Assembly: GCF_038024105.1 (NCBI RefSeq)
Contig: NZ_CP150661.1
Span: 3,067,501 to 3,131,500 of the forward strand
Length of the DNA stretch: 64,000 nucleotides
DNA from: Polaribacter butkevichii
GTDB lineage: Bacteria > Bacteroidota > Bacteroidia > Flavobacteriales > Flavobacteriaceae
Direction of reading: 5' to 3'
A program made the position numbers and the translations under genes. Each line of letters starts with the position of its first letter. Position 1 is the first letter of the stretch. Shown here piece after piece: positions 63,990 through 64,000 of this stretch. The notes under the pieces were generated by a model, which saw only the letters and a list, made by a program, of their open reading frames with translations, was not told where the DNA came from and did not search any database.

Positions 63990-64000
63990 ATGAAAAAAAT
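63990..64000 (+). CDS. Start of a truncated gene at the window end
   Basis: ATG AAA AAA AT follows the TATATTTG promoter box and a leader of about 35 bases. Only the first three codons are visible. The Lys-rich start would suit a signal peptide, but the product cannot be named. Confidence 0.45.

Noticed and set aside
1-64000. tRNA, rRNA, prophage or insertion-sequence content
   Set aside because: I looked for tRNA-like cloverleafs, transposase and integrase motifs and saw none. A covariance-model scan was not possible, so a degenerate tRNA could be missed.

Overview
The window is AT-rich and carries gene families typical of marine Flavobacteriaceae (Bacteroidota): a SusC/SusD pair, a hybrid two-component regulator, sulfatases, type IX secretion (T9SS) sorting domains, a PorP/SprF protein with an SprB-repeat partner, and the Bacteroidota promoter signature TTG-N(17-20)-TAnnTTTG. 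A Polaribacter/Formosa-like genome is a reasonable guess; genus cannot be fixed from the sequence alone.

Region 1 (about 325-28870) is a complete polysaccharide utilisation locus (PUL). It starts with a GntR/LacI-type repressor and a hybrid two-component system (HTCS), followed by a 30-residue membrane-peptide ORF, SusC, SusD, a fasciclin-type lipoprotein, sulfatase, GH2, a second sulfatase, GH78 alpha-L-rhamnosidase, a heparinase II/III-like lyase with a T9SS tail, a GH106-like rhamnosidase and a small T9SS-secreted protein. Two rhamnosidase families plus two sulfatases point to a sulfated, rhamnose-containing glycan; an ulvan-like polymer is the leading inference. The most striking observation is a shared control element: all five transcription units after the HTCS gene, except the GH106 gene, are preceded by [A/G]CAGGACA, exactly 20 bp, then a TAnn[T/A]TT[G/A] promoter box. 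This is the best candidate for the HTCS operator.

Region 2 (29341-44287) holds a translationally coupled T9SS pair (giant PKD/SprB-repeat adhesin and PorP/SprF protein), a YeiH-type exporter with a LysR regulator, a sortilin-like beta-propeller T9SS protein followed by an unlisted 54-residue peptide gene with a Tat-like signal, and a divergent TPR-HTH membrane regulator.

Region 3 (44288-52157) is one very large secreted protein built from thrombospondin type 3 calcium-binding repeats, including five tandem copies of a module of about 75-95 residues.

Region 4 (52299-64000) is housekeeping: a DsbD-type reductase, a class V aminotransferase, and a phenylalanine/tyrosine operon (pheA, aminotransferase, tyrA, DAHP synthase-chorismate mutase). 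The operon is headed by a textbook ribosome-mediated attenuator: a leader peptide rich in alternating Phe/Tyr codons, an antiterminator and a terminator. Then come two noncoding repeat elements, rsgA, dtd, a TatD-family hydrolase, tcdA and the start of a further gene. No tRNA, rRNA, CRISPR array, insertion sequence or prophage was seen.
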